Origin: JBBDYH01 sp040901795
GTDB taxonomy: Bacteria; Planctomycetota; Planctomycetia; Pirellulales; JALHPA01
NCBI GenBank assembly: GCA_040901795.1
Contig: JBBDYH010000096.1
Coordinates: forward strand, 1 to 21,808
DNA: 21,808 nt
Reading direction: 5' to 3'
The position numbers were made by a program, and so were the translations under genes. Below, in pieces: positions 7,223 to 14,836 of the stretch. Each line of letters starts with the position of its first letter. Positions within the stretch are counted from its first letter, which is position 1. Under the pieces are notes generated by a model. The model ran no database searches and was not told where the DNA came from. It saw only the letters and a program-made list of their open reading frames with translations.

Positions 7223-8704
7223 TCATTCCGCGTTCACGACGACCTCCGCCGCGCCGCTGTTGTCCGCCAACTCGCCGGCAAAGTCGTTGATCCGCAGATA
7301 GAGCGTGCCGGTCTGCTTTGGCTCGATGGTCGCGCTAAGGCCGACGATATGGGGACTGTAAAACGGCGATGGCCCTTGCCCCGCCTCATCCGGCCGCACA
7401 ACGGCCAACAGGATCCCCAGCGGCAGGCCACGGTGGTAGCGGATCGTCACGCCGCCCGGTTCGCTGAGCCAAGGCTTGGGCTCGGTGGCGAGTGTGTATC
7501 GCCCGCTGGCCGTCAACGCGTACCGCTTGTTGGCCTCGAGCCGCAGGCCTGTATTCTGCCACCCGCGGTCCGCTGCGACTTTGAGGCTCATGGGAGCGCC
7601 GGCTTTAGGCGTCGTTTTGGCCGGCGAGAAATCGAGCCGCGTGCGCTCAAAATCATAGCCATGGGCAAGCTCACTTACAAAGACCTGCCACTCCTCGCCG
7701 AGCGGCCGCGCGTCGCGAGCATACGCCTGCTTGAAGGTCTCGTTGAAGTCGCCGTACACGGGCCGCTTCATCAGCGCGCGGAAGCGGTCGCGATAAACAG
7801 GGTGCCCGTAGAGAAACGCCGCGGCCGCCCACGACCAGGCGTACGGCCCGTTGTCCAAGTACACGCGGTTTTTAAGCGCCAGCACGTCGCGCAGATATTT
7901 CGCCTGCCCCTGCTTAAACTCCGCTTGCACAATCTCGATCCGTCCGAGCTTCGGGACGTCCGCGGCCTGCGCCGGAAAATCGGGCAAGGTAAGTTTACCG
8001 CTTGACCAACGGTGCGTGGCCAACAGTTCGGCCAGACCCTCCATATACCAGGCCGGGCCGTTGCTCTGTTGCAGCGTGAACATGATGCCGTGCACGCCCT
8101 CGTGCAACATCAGATGCCGCCGGTAATACTCGCTCGACTGGTTGAACAGCCAAAACTCGCGCCGCCGCGTATAGCCGTTCAAGAACTGCGGCAGATCGGC
8201 CGGCCAGAGCCCCGCCGCTTCGAAGCGTTCGCGGTCTTTGATCAAAAAGCCCCGCATTTGCCAACCGACATTCGCTTGTGCGTCCAAGCCCAAATGTTGG
8301 CACCATTGCGGAAACGCAGCGTCGAACACGGCGGGCAACTCTGCGACGCTCGGATCTGCCGCAACATCGGTGAACAGCACCAGATGCCTGCCGGCCAGTT
8401 TGCGGATGCCGGCTGCGGCCGCGCGAGTTTCGTCGATCTCACGCAGCGGTCTATCGGCAGGTGAATCCGCACCGCTGGCGCCCGCAAGCGGCGGAAATGC
8501 GTCGCTGGTCGACTGCGAGCGGGCCGCCGATTGGCCCACGGCAACTGGCGCGGCGAGCGGCGGAAAGTCCTCGCTCGTGGACGCAGGGCGTTGCTTAGTA
8601 GTGTTTTTGACCGCTGGGGAGGGAGCAGCCGACGGCGAGCAACCGATTGTCAGCACGCCCGCATACAGAAGCGAAGCAGCGGATAAGCAGGAAACAAGAC
8701 GCAT
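7223..8704 (-). CDS. Lipoprotein with a gluzincin-type (HEXXH) peptidase domain and a C-terminal binding domain
   Basis: 493 aa from the ATG at 8704. An in-frame TTG at 8767 would add 21 residues, but only the later start places a proper lipoprotein signal (MRLVSC..., C22 in LTIGCS) at the N-terminus. A low-complexity stretch follows, with two copies of DFPPLA / AFPPLA (about 46-53 and 69-74). The core carries HEGVH at 201-205 followed by EGLAE at 222-226, the HEXXH...E zinc arrangement of gluzincins, as in the DUF1570-like peptidases of planctomycetes. From about residue 370 a beta-rich domain (LRLEANKRYALTASGRY, LYLRINDFAGEL) resembles PA-IL lectin-like binding modules. It is likely an envelope-anchored metallopeptidase. 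Zinc ligands are visible; substrate is unknown. The 5' end faces the divergent solute-binding gene. Confidence 0.78.
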   Translation of the reverse strand: MRLVSCLSAASLLYAGVLTIGCSPSAAPSPAVKNTTKQRPASTSEDFPPLAAPVAVGQSAARSQSTSDAFPPLAGASGADSPADRPLREIDETRAAAAGIRKLAGRHLVLFTDVAADPSVAELPAVFDAAFPQWCQHLGLDAQANVGWQMRGFLIKDRERFEAAGLWPADLPQFLNGYTRRREFWLFNQSSEYYRRHLMLHEGVHGIMFTLQQSNGPAWYMEGLAELLATHRWSSGKLTLPDFPAQAADVPKLGRIEIVQAEFKQGQAKYLRDVLALKNRVYLDNGPYAWSWAAAAFLYGHPVYRDRFRALMKRPVYGDFNETFKQAYARDARPLGEEWQVFVSELAHGYDFERTRLDFSPAKTTPKAGAPMSLKVAADRGWQNTGLRLEANKRYALTASGRYTLATEPKPWLSEPGGVTIRYHRGLPLGILLAVVRPDEAGQGPSPFYSPHIVGLSATIEPKQTGTLYLRINDFAGELADNSGAAEVVVNAE

Positions 8705-8778
8705 CTGGGATTTGTTATAGTGGCGATTACGCCGCGCGCGTACGAACATGATGGCAGCAAGGGACAATACACGGGATT

Positions 8779-8853
8779 AACAGAAGGCAACAAAGGCAAC
8801 GAAGAAAAGCAATCTGGCGAAGCAATTCTTCGTTGCCTTCGTTTCCTTCTGTT
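8779..8853. repeat. 28-bp stem hairpin between divergent lipoprotein genes
   Basis: The arms 8779-8806 (aacagaaggcaacaaaggca and on) and 8826-8853 are reverse complements with two mismatches, around a 19-base loop. It lies between the divergent starts at 8704 and 8900 and ends 46 bases before the solute-binding gene. In RNA it would form a long, purine/pyrimidine-skewed stem in that gene's 5' region. Its place in a promoter region, not at a gene end, differs from the other palindromes here. Confidence 0.85.
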
Positions 8854-8899
8854 CCAAATCTCTTGTTTCAAAGACACGTTTCTACGGATTTCGCCCAGC

Positions 8900-9928
8900 A
8901 TGCATTGTAATCGATCGTTTCTTGTTCTCTTCGCCATACTACCGTTTGCTTCAGTCGGCTGCCGATCGTCGTCCAGCGAAGAAGTAGTGGTTTACACCGC
9001 TCTGGACGAAGGTTTCTCGAAGCCGATCTTCGCCGACTTCGAGGCCGACAGCGGGGTAACGGTCGTGCCCAAATTCGACACCGAAGCCACGAAAACCGTC
9101 GGCCTGACCGAGGCGATCCTCGCCGAGCGCGAGCGGCCCCGCTGCGACGTCTTTTGGAACAACGAGATCCTCAACACGCTTCGGCTCGAGCGCGCGGGAT
9201 TACTCGAAGTGTATCGTTCTCCGGCGGCCGAGCCGTACCCGGAATGGGCGAAATCTGCCGAGGGGACTTGGTACGGTTTCGCCGCGCGGGCCCGGATCCT
9301 CATCGTCAATACGCAGCTCGTTGGCGAAGGCGAGCGCCCCAACTCCATTCGCGACCTGGCCGCTGAAAAATGGCGCGGCCAGGCGGGCATTGCCAAGCCG
9401 CTCTTTGGCACCACCGCAACACACGCGGCCTGCCTGTTCGCCGCGCTCGGCGACGAAGAGGCCCAGCGGCTGTTCCGCGCAATGAAAGAGAACGATATCC
9501 GGGTCGAAGCCGGCAACAAACAGGTGGCCGTCTCAGTCGCCGCCGGCCGGCTCGCCTTTGGTTTGACCGACACCGACGACGCGCTGGGCCAGATCGCCGA
9601 AGGGCATCCGGTAGTGATTGTGTACCCCGATCAGGGAGACGATGAAATGGGGACGCTCTTCATCCCCAATACGTTGGCGATCATCAAAGGGGGGCCGCAC
9701 TCTGAGGCCGCGCGAAAGCTCGTTGATTATCTACTCTCGCCCAAAGTAGAAAAGCGGCTCGCGGCCGGGGCCAGCGGCCAGATTCCGCTCAATCCAAACG
9801 TCGATGTCGAAACAAGAGTAAAAACGCCGCGCGACGTAAAGGGGATGGAAGTGGATTGGCGGCAAGCGGCCGACGAGTGGGCCGACGCGACCAGGTTTAT
9901 CCGAGACGAGTTTGCCACGGCGAATTAG
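8900..9928 (+). CDS. Iron(III)-type ABC transporter substrate-binding lipoprotein
   Basis: 342 aa from the ATG at 8900; the open frame extends further upstream, but only this start opens with a lipoprotein signal (MHCNRSFLVLF... with C21 in SVGC). The mature part begins EEVVVYTALDEGFSKPIFADF, the typical first strand and helix of the FutA/AfuA/FbpA class of periplasmic ferric-iron-binding proteins. Later segments DVFWNNEILNTLRLERAGLL, YGFAARARILIVNT and VAAGRLAFGLTDTDDA fit that fold. Such proteins deliver ferric iron (some bind other anions or sugars phosphate) to a permease/ATPase pair. Neither is present in the window, so the gene is an orphan here. A large hairpin lies just upstream and a palindrome lies directly after the stop. 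Confidence 0.87.
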   Translation: MHCNRSFLVLFAILPFASVGCRSSSSEEVVVYTALDEGFSKPIFADFEADSGVTVVPKFDTEATKTVGLTEAILAERERPRCDVFWNNEILNTLRLERAGLLEVYRSPAAEPYPEWAKSAEGTWYGFAARARILIVNTQLVGEGERPNSIRDLAAEKWRGQAGIAKPLFGTTATHAACLFAALGDEEAQRLFRAMKENDIRVEAGNKQVAVSVAAGRLAFGLTDTDDALGQIAEGHPVVIVYPDQGDDEMGTLFIPNTLAIIKGGPHSEAARKLVDYLLSPKVEKRLAAGASGQIPLNPNVDVETRVKTPRDVKGMEVDWRQAADEWADATRFIRDEFATAN

Positions 9929-9930
9929 GA

Positions 9931-9957
9931 CGCTTAGCAGTCGTCGGTACGACGACT
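9931..9957. repeat. Palindrome of the 714-860 family between convergent genes
   Basis: cgcttagc (9931-9938) leads into agtcgtcg-gta-cgacgact (9939-9957, sharing no loop bases with the stem). It equals the reverse complement of the repeats in the M14-like gene with one paired change (C to T in one arm, G to A in the other), so base pairing is kept. It fills the 29 bases between the stop codons of the solute-binding gene (9928) and the helicase (9958), and its TAG is in frame three codons after the first stop. Confidence 0.8.
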
Positions 9958-11382
9958 TCACAGCGCCCGCCGATACCGCCGCGTCCGGCCGCCGAACGGC
10001 GTCGGTTTGGGGGCCTTCGGCGCCTCGGCTTGCGGTTCCATCGGCGCCTGGCCGGCGGCCTTGCGACCATCGCCACGGTCCGTACCGGCGGCTCGCTCGT
10101 GCGCTGCAACCGCAGGGATCGGCGGCGGGGGCGCCAGGGGCCCGCGCTGGGCGAACGACTCGAAGCCTTTGATCTCGTCGCGCGTCAGGAGCTTGTTGAT
10201 CCGAATCTCAATCCGCGTCAGCTCCGGGCCTTCCTCGGGCGTGATGAAGGTATAGGCCACGCCCTCGCGTCCCATGCGTCCGGTGCGACCGACGCGATGG
10301 ACATAGTCGTCCGAGAACTGCGGCACGTCGTAGTTGATGATGTGCGAGATGCCGGAAACGTCGATGCCACGGCCGACTACGTCGGTGGCCACCAGATAAC
10401 GGACTTTCCCTTCGCGGAAATCCTGCATGACGCGGTCGCGCGCGTTCTGCGCCAGGTCGCCATGGATGCAGGCTGTGTCCTTGAACTTGCGGGTCAAACG
10501 ATGATGGATCTTGTCGGTTCCGCGCTTGGTGCGGCAGAAGATGATCGCCTGCCGCGGCTCTTCGCGCTGCAAGAGCCGCTCCAGCAGCTCAAACTTCTTC
10601 TCTGGGTCGACCGTAAAGTAGGACTGCTCGATCGTCTCGACGGAGATATCAGTCGGCGAAAAGTCCAGCGATTCCGGATCGCGCATGTAGCGCTCGGCGA
10701 GCTTCCGCACCGGCGGCGGCACGGTCGCGCTGAGCAATAGCGTCTGCCGCGACTGCGGCGCGCGGCGGAGAATCTTTTCGATGTCGGGGCGGAAGCCGAT
10801 GTCGAGCATCCGGTCGGCCTCATCGAGCACGATGGTCGTCAAGTCGCCCAGAACGAGCGTGCCGCGCGCCAGGTGGTCGAGCACCCGACCCGGCGTGCCG
10901 ACAATGATGTCAGCCCCGCGATGGAGCTTCTCGATCTGCCCCTTGATCGGCTTGCCGCCGTAGATGGCCACGATATGGATTTTGCGGCCATGAGCGAGCT
11001 TGTCGGCTTCACCTTTGACTTGGACCGCGAGCTCGCGCGTCGGCACGAGGATCAGCGCCTGCGGGCCCCGGCCGCGCTCGTGGTCCTTGAGCCGCTCCAG
11101 GATCGGAATCAGGAACGCCGCCGTCTTGCCGGTTCCTGTGCGGGCCTGCCCCATTACATCCACGCCGGTAAGAGCTCGGGGGATCAAGCCGGCCTGGACC
11201 GGTGTCGGCCAGAGGTATTCCGCCTGGACCAATGCGGCCATCATCTTCGGCGAAAGTCCCAGGTCGCTGAACTGCGCGCTGCTTTCTAGTGATGTATTGA
11301 CGGGGGGCGCGGCGGGAGCGGATTGGGTGGGCAAGGGCGAATCGACTCGTTTTGAGTGCAAGCGTGGCCCCGGATGAGACAT
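9958..11382 (-). CDS. DEAD-box ATP-dependent RNA helicase
   Basis: 474 aa with all the conserved helicase motifs in order: Q motif near FSDLGLSPKM (39-48) and PTPVQ (59-63), motif I ARTGTGKT (80-87), Ia PTRELAVQ (114-121), Ib TPGRV (163-167), II DEAD (187-190), III SAT (218-220), V ATDVVGRGIDV and VI HRVGRTGRMG. The two RecA-like domains span about residues 40-400; the remaining tail is basic and proline/alanine-rich, as in RhlE-type helicases that help ribosome assembly, mRNA decay or cold adaptation. Which of these roles applies is not visible. It has no obvious Shine-Dalgarno; a sigma70-like promoter at 11399-11427 would give a leader of only about 10 bases. It is convergent with the solute-binding gene, 29 bases apart. 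Confidence 0.95.
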   Translation of the reverse strand: MSHPGPRLHSKRVDSPLPTQSAPAAPPVNTSLESSAQFSDLGLSPKMMAALVQAEYLWPTPVQAGLIPRALTGVDVMGQARTGTGKTAAFLIPILERLKDHERGRGPQALILVPTRELAVQVKGEADKLAHGRKIHIVAIYGGKPIKGQIEKLHRGADIIVGTPGRVLDHLARGTLVLGDLTTIVLDEADRMLDIGFRPDIEKILRRAPQSRQTLLLSATVPPPVRKLAERYMRDPESLDFSPTDISVETIEQSYFTVDPEKKFELLERLLQREEPRQAIIFCRTKRGTDKIHHRLTRKFKDTACIHGDLAQNARDRVMQDFREGKVRYLVATDVVGRGIDVSGISHIINYDVPQFSDDYVHRVGRTGRMGREGVAYTFITPEEGPELTRIEIRINKLLTRDEIKGFESFAQRGPLAPPPPIPAVAAHERAAGTDRGDGRKAAGQAPMEPQAEAPKAPKPTPFGGRTRRYRRAL

Positions 11383-11398
11383 GTGCTTTGGCCAAAGT

Positions 11399-11427
11399 AT
11401 TCTACATGGCTCTCGCCGACCTGCCTA
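11399..11427 (-). promoter_or_regulatory. Sigma70-like promoter for the helicase gene
   Basis: On the minus strand TAGGCA (11422-11427; 4 of 6 matches to the -35) is followed after 17 bases by TAGAAT (11399-11404; 5 of 6 matches to the -10). The predicted start near 11392 leaves about 10 bases before the ATG at 11382, consistent with the lack of a Shine-Dalgarno there. Confidence 0.42.
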
Positions 11428-11436
11428 GGCAACTGC

Positions 11437-11454
11437 TGGAGTTCAAGCTTTAGC
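11437..11454 (+). repeat. Copy of the tggagttcaagctttagc repeat
   Basis: This 18-base sequence is the exact reverse complement of 2966-2983, which lies more than 8 kb away upstream of the MarR gene. Here it stands alone next to, and 10 bases upstream of, the helicase promoter, without a paired second arm. Confidence 0.8.
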
Positions 11455-11487
11455 GTGTCCGCTACAAAGCTAAGGACCGCTAACGAT

Positions 11488-11547
11488 AGTAACCCGACGC
11501 GTAAGCGAGGCCGATCTACCGGTTCCTCGCTCACGCTTCGGGTTACT
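11488..11547. repeat. 23-bp stem hairpin of the agtaacccg family
   Basis: The left arm 11488-11510 (agtaacccgacgcgtaagcg and on) and right arm 11525-11547 are reverse complements with two mismatches, around a 14-base loop. The right arm read on the minus strand is identical over 23 bases to 21784-21806 at the window end. The 240-base gap 11383-11622 that holds it otherwise contains the helicase promoter, the 11437 repeat and no gene. Confidence 0.88.
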
Positions 11548-11622
11548 GTGTGGCGGAGCAGCCGGCATCGACGATCGACGCGCGGCTGCTCGATTGCGGG
11601 CAAATTGCGAACGGTGGTCCGA

Positions 11623-12381
11623 CTAACGGGCAACCGCCGGGAGACGTTGCGGGCGAGGCACGTTCGGAGTGAATTGCAGGTTGAAGGGATTGCCGCTCGC
11701 CGGTGAAGTCCAACCGAGTCCTTCGGCCTCGTTGATGACGTGTTCCAGCCGTTGATCGACAATCTGCGCGCGGGCGTCGCTGCGCTTCTTGAGCTGTTCA
11801 CGCAGCTTGCTGAGGCGCTCTTCGACGCGCGTGAGCTCCAGCTCCCGCCGCTGGTTCTGCAGGTCGAACTGTTTAATAAGTATGTCGCGCAATGCCGTCT
11901 TGGCCTTTTCGCGCACCTGCTGGTCTTCGGTCTCGGAGTATTTCCGCATCAAGTCATGCGACTGCCGCTCAAGCTCGTGCTCCGATTGGATCAGCTTGGC
12001 CATATCAGGATCGTCGGGGCCCGGTCCCATACCAAAGCCACCCATCATAGGAAGTCCGACACCAATCTGACCAAAGCCGCCGCCGCCCGGATGACGGCCG
12101 GGACCGGCGATCACCGCACGTGCGCCGCGACCTCCACCTTGCAGAACGACGGAGCCCCCGGACGATACCTGTCCAGCCGGGGGAGCGGTAAAAGGATCTT
12201 GCACCGGTGGCGGCAGTACGCCCGGCGGCTGGGCGGGTTGCGCGGGATTCGCCGCCGTTGGGGCTTGTGGCGTCGCGGGCGCGGCAGGCGCCGAGTCGTC
12301 GAATCGCTGGGCGGCGGCTTGGCCGGCAAGCAATGCGCTGCTGAAGAGACTGGCAATCAGAAGTGGCAACAAACGGTTCAT
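11623..12381 (-). CDS. Secreted coiled-coil protein of unknown function
   Basis: 252 aa. A signal peptide (residues 1-24, ending GQAAAQ) is followed by an Ala/Pro/Gln-rich stretch (about 30-70), a Gly-rich stretch (about 72-122, with several GG and GFG runs) and a strongly charged helical segment (about 126-220, from DPDMAKLIQSEHELERQ to RAQIVDQRLEHVI) expected to form a coiled coil. AAGGA lies 8 bases before the ATG. It is the third gene after the ECF sigma factor and the membrane kinase on the same strand, 76 bases after the kinase stop, so it may be part of the same transcription unit and act in the envelope. I recognise no family. Confidence 0.75.
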   Translation of the reverse strand: MNRLLPLLIASLFSSALLAGQAAAQRFDDSAPAAPATPQAPTAANPAQPAQPPGVLPPPVQDPFTAPPAGQVSSGGSVVLQGGGRGARAVIAGPGRHPGGGGFGQIGVGLPMMGGFGMGPGPDDPDMAKLIQSEHELERQSHDLMRKYSETEDQQVREKAKTALRDILIKQFDLQNQRRELELTRVEERLSKLREQLKKRSDARAQIVDQRLEHVINEAEGLGWTSPASGNPFNLQFTPNVPRPQRLPAVAR

Positions 12382-12457
12382 GCTGGGTTCCTTTGCGAAA
12401 GGGTTTTGGGTTCGAGGTTCCCCGCCACGGCGGGCAGGCAGGGTTCAGGTAAAGGCG

Positions 12458-14044
12458 TCACGGGTCAGGGATCGTTGAGGGTGCATGGACTTCGCTTTCC
12501 AGGGCGTCGAGCGTGGTGTCGATCGCTTGCAATGGATCCAATCGCGATACGCCAGCGCCGCCGGCGGGCGGCATCGCCTCCAGGCGCGAGAGCTCTTCGT
12601 ACACCGATTGCAATTCTGCATCGAAGGAATGCCAATCCAAAAGCGGACCGACGTTGACTGGCTTAGCTCGGTCAATCCCAATATGCGAGCCCTTAGCGGA
12701 CGCCCCATCGTCTTTGCGCGCTGATTGTCCAGGCGACGAACGATGCGAGTCGCTGCCGTAGTGCTGAAGATTCGCAAGCCAGAGGAAGACCATCGTTGCA
12801 ATGAGAGCCACGCCACCGGCGGTTAGCCATGCTATAAGTCTTCCCGGTACAGTCGACCGGCGGCGGATCGGATGTTGGAGTTGAGCCAGGTGCTCGGCCA
12901 AGAGCCGCGCCACGTCTTCCGCCGAACCATATCGGTCGGCCGGCCGCTTGGACAAGAGTTTGTTGATGATCGCGGCGAGCCAGTCGGGGATGTCGGGATT
13001 GACTTCGCGGACCGGCCGCGGCGCGCCGTCGCAGATCCGCCGCAGCACCGCGACCGTGGTCTCGGCGCGAAACGGCGAATGGCCGGTACACATCGCATAG
13101 AGCACGCTGCCCAGGCTGAACAGGTCGGTGCGATAATCGATCGCCTCGCCCGACGCCTGCTCTGGGGCCATGTACTGTGGCGTTCCGGCCAGCACGCCGC
13201 TCTGCGTTTGGCTGGCCTCGTCCATCGCGCGCGCCAAGCCAAAGTCGGTGATCCGCACGCGCTCGACACTGTTTTCCAACAGGATGTTCGCCGGCTTGAT
13301 GTCGCGGTGCACGAGCCCCTGCGCGTGCGCGGCGGCCAGGCCGGCGGCGGTCTGCATGCCGATCCGCAGAATCTCTCGCACTTCGAGCGGCCCCGTTTCG
13401 TCGATTCGCTCTTGTAGCGAGCGGCCGGGAATATAGGCCATCACCAGATAGGGGATCGGCCCGGTCCCATCTACGGCATAGATGGGCACCACATGATCGT
13501 GGACGACCGCGGCCGCGGCCTGCGCTTCGCGAGCGAAACGCCGCCGCGCGGATGCGTTGTGTGCCAGCTCCGAGGCCAGCACTTTGAGCGCAACAAAACG
13601 GTTCAATGCTGGATCGAGCGCTTTCAGAACTACGCCCATTCCCCCGCGGCCGATCCCCTCGAGGACTTCGTACCCGCCGATGCGGCCGAGCGTCTGGGCG
13701 TCCTCGGATGGTTGGAGCAATCCTGACGGCAGCCACGATAAAAGCTGAGCGCTGTCGGCGGCGGATATGCTCGACGGCGCGGCGCGCCGCGCTTCATTGG
13801 GAGCGACAGGCGGGCTAAAGTCGTCACCTGGTTGGAGGTTCTTCAGGCGTGCGGCTTCGCTCAGGTAACTGTGCGCGCCTTCCCACCACTGGGGCGCCGC
13901 CGCGATGCGTTCGAGCTCCTCGCGGCATACGGCGCACACCTCGAGATGGCTTTCGAGCTTGGAATCGGTGGTCTCCGAAGCGCGCTCGGTGAGCACGGCT
14001 AGCATCTCCGCTCGTGTGCAACATTGGTTGAATCGCGCGACCAT
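12458..14044 (-). CDS. Membrane Ser/Thr protein kinase with an anti-sigma-like zinc-finger N-terminus
   Basis: 528 aa from the ATG at 14044, preceded by AGGGAA; an in-frame TTG at 14062 would overlap the sigma gene's end and is less likely. Residues 33-40 show the HxxxCxxC pattern of anti-sigma zinc-finger domains. A Hanks-type kinase follows (about 123-390): glycine loop GIGRGGMGVV (about 130-139), K154, HRDIKPANI (246-254), DFGLA (267-271), APE (293-295) and a D in DLFSLGSV. A transmembrane helix (about 402-424) precedes an outside domain of about 100 residues. The gene starts 15 bases after the ECF sigma factor stop. Planctomycetes commonly pair such kinases with ECF sigma factors, so the likely job is to sense an outside signal, hold or phosphorylate the sigma factor, and control its activity. 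The kinase call is firm; the signal and the sigma target are inferred. Confidence 0.93.
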   Translation of the reverse strand: MVARFNQCCTRAEMLAVLTERASETTDSKLESHLEVCAVCREELERIAAAPQWWEGAHSYLSEAARLKNLQPGDDFSPPVAPNEARRAAPSSISAADSAQLLSWLPSGLLQPSEDAQTLGRIGGYEVLEGIGRGGMGVVLKALDPALNRFVALKVLASELAHNASARRRFAREAQAAAAVVHDHVVPIYAVDGTGPIPYLVMAYIPGRSLQERIDETGPLEVREILRIGMQTAAGLAAAHAQGLVHRDIKPANILLENSVERVRITDFGLARAMDEASQTQSGVLAGTPQYMAPEQASGEAIDYRTDLFSLGSVLYAMCTGHSPFRAETTVAVLRRICDGAPRPVREVNPDIPDWLAAIINKLLSKRPADRYGSAEDVARLLAEHLAQLQHPIRRRSTVPGRLIAWLTAGGVALIATMVFLWLANLQHYGSDSHRSSPGQSARKDDGASAKGSHIGIDRAKPVNVGPLLDWHSFDAELQSVYEELSRLEAMPPAGGAGVSRLDPLQAIDTTLDALESEVHAPSTIPDP

Positions 14045-14058
14045 GGCTGCTTCCCTAA

Positions 14059-14661
14059 TCAATTCGCTACCTGCTCGAACTCTTCGATCCGCTGTCGCAA
14101 CCGCGCGATCACGCGACTGCGAGCGATGTACACCGCGCCCGTGCTGACGCCCAACTCCGCGGCGACTGACTTCGTTTCGCGCCCTTCGACCGCGGTCTGC
14201 CAGAACGCCTGCCAGGTGGCAGCGGCGAACTCGTCGCGGACCTCACCCGCCGCCCAGACGAAAAGCTGCCGTCGATACTCGGCTTCGTAGAGCGCCGAGT
14301 CGCCGTTTTTGTTCCCTGGCAACTCGGCCAGGACCTCGTGCACCGCGCTGTCGCCGGTGCCGCGCACGTGCCGCCTCCGGTTCGTGCAAAAGTTGATCAG
14401 CATATTCCTGGCGATGCGAAACATCCAAGCGCGGAACGACCCGCGCCGCGGATCGGGATCCCAGCGCTCGATCGCCAGCGCCACCGCGCGAAGCACATCC
14501 TGGCATAAGTCGCGTGCGTCGGCGTCTTGCAGCCCTTTCTTCCGGGCGAAGCCGTACACGGCCGGCTCGTAAACCGCCACAAACTCTTCCCACGCCGCCT
14601 GATTGGCCGGCTCTTGGAGCCGGGCTAGGAGCGTCAAGCGGGTGGTAGGGAGCTCGGGCAT
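14059..14661 (-). CDS. ECF-type RNA polymerase sigma factor
   Basis: 200 aa from the ATG at 14661, chosen because GAGG lies 6-7 bases upstream and the length matches ECF sigma factors; the frame stays open to 14790. Region 2 spans about residues 22-95, with DADARDLCQDVLRAVA (47-61) for core-polymerase and -10 contact and SFRAWMFRIARNMLINF after it. Region 4 spans about 135-190, ending in the helix-turn-helix SVAAELGVSTGAVYIARSRV. It is the first gene of an operon with the membrane kinase (15 bases between) and a secreted coiled-coil protein. This arrangement suggests kinase control rather than a separate anti-sigma protein. No ECF-like autoregulatory promoter was found upstream. Confidence 0.93.
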   Translation of the reverse strand: MPELPTTRLTLLARLQEPANQAAWEEFVAVYEPAVYGFARKKGLQDADARDLCQDVLRAVALAIERWDPDPRRGSFRAWMFRIARNMLINFCTNRRRHVRGTGDSAVHEVLAELPGNKNGDSALYEAEYRRQLFVWAAGEVRDEFAAATWQAFWQTAVEGRETKSVAAELGVSTGAVYIARSRVIARLRQRIEEFEQVAN

Positions 14662-14766
14662 CGGGGGCCTCATATACAGATACACAACGGCGGGCGGGGA
14701 ATCTTTCAGCCGTCCCAATAATTGTGGGCAGATTTCCGCCGAAATGCACGCTCGCTCAGGCGTAGG

Positions 14767-14790
14767 GTGGGCCGAGTTCGCGAGGCCCAC
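14767..14790. repeat. Short hairpin upstream of the sigma-kinase operon
   Basis: gtgggcc (14767-14773) pairs perfectly with ggcccac (14784-14790) around a 10-base loop. It lies between the sigma gene start (14661) and the end of the metallophosphoesterase (14837), so it may mark the end of the latter transcript. The rest of the 175-base gap shows nothing I can name. Confidence 0.5.
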
Positions 14791-14836
14791 GCGCGCATTT
14801 ATCCGATGCCAAGCGGCGCGACCCTATCCAATGCGT

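Noticed and set aside
9856..10740. Plus-strand 294-codon frame
   Set aside because: It is antisense to the DEAD-box helicase, which shows every expected motif.
11740..12657. Plus-strand 305-codon frame
   Set aside because: It covers two minus-strand genes in antisense and has no start signals or recognisable motif.
12693..13736. Minus-strand 347-codon frame
   Set aside because: It is a shifted frame within the Ser/Thr kinase gene.
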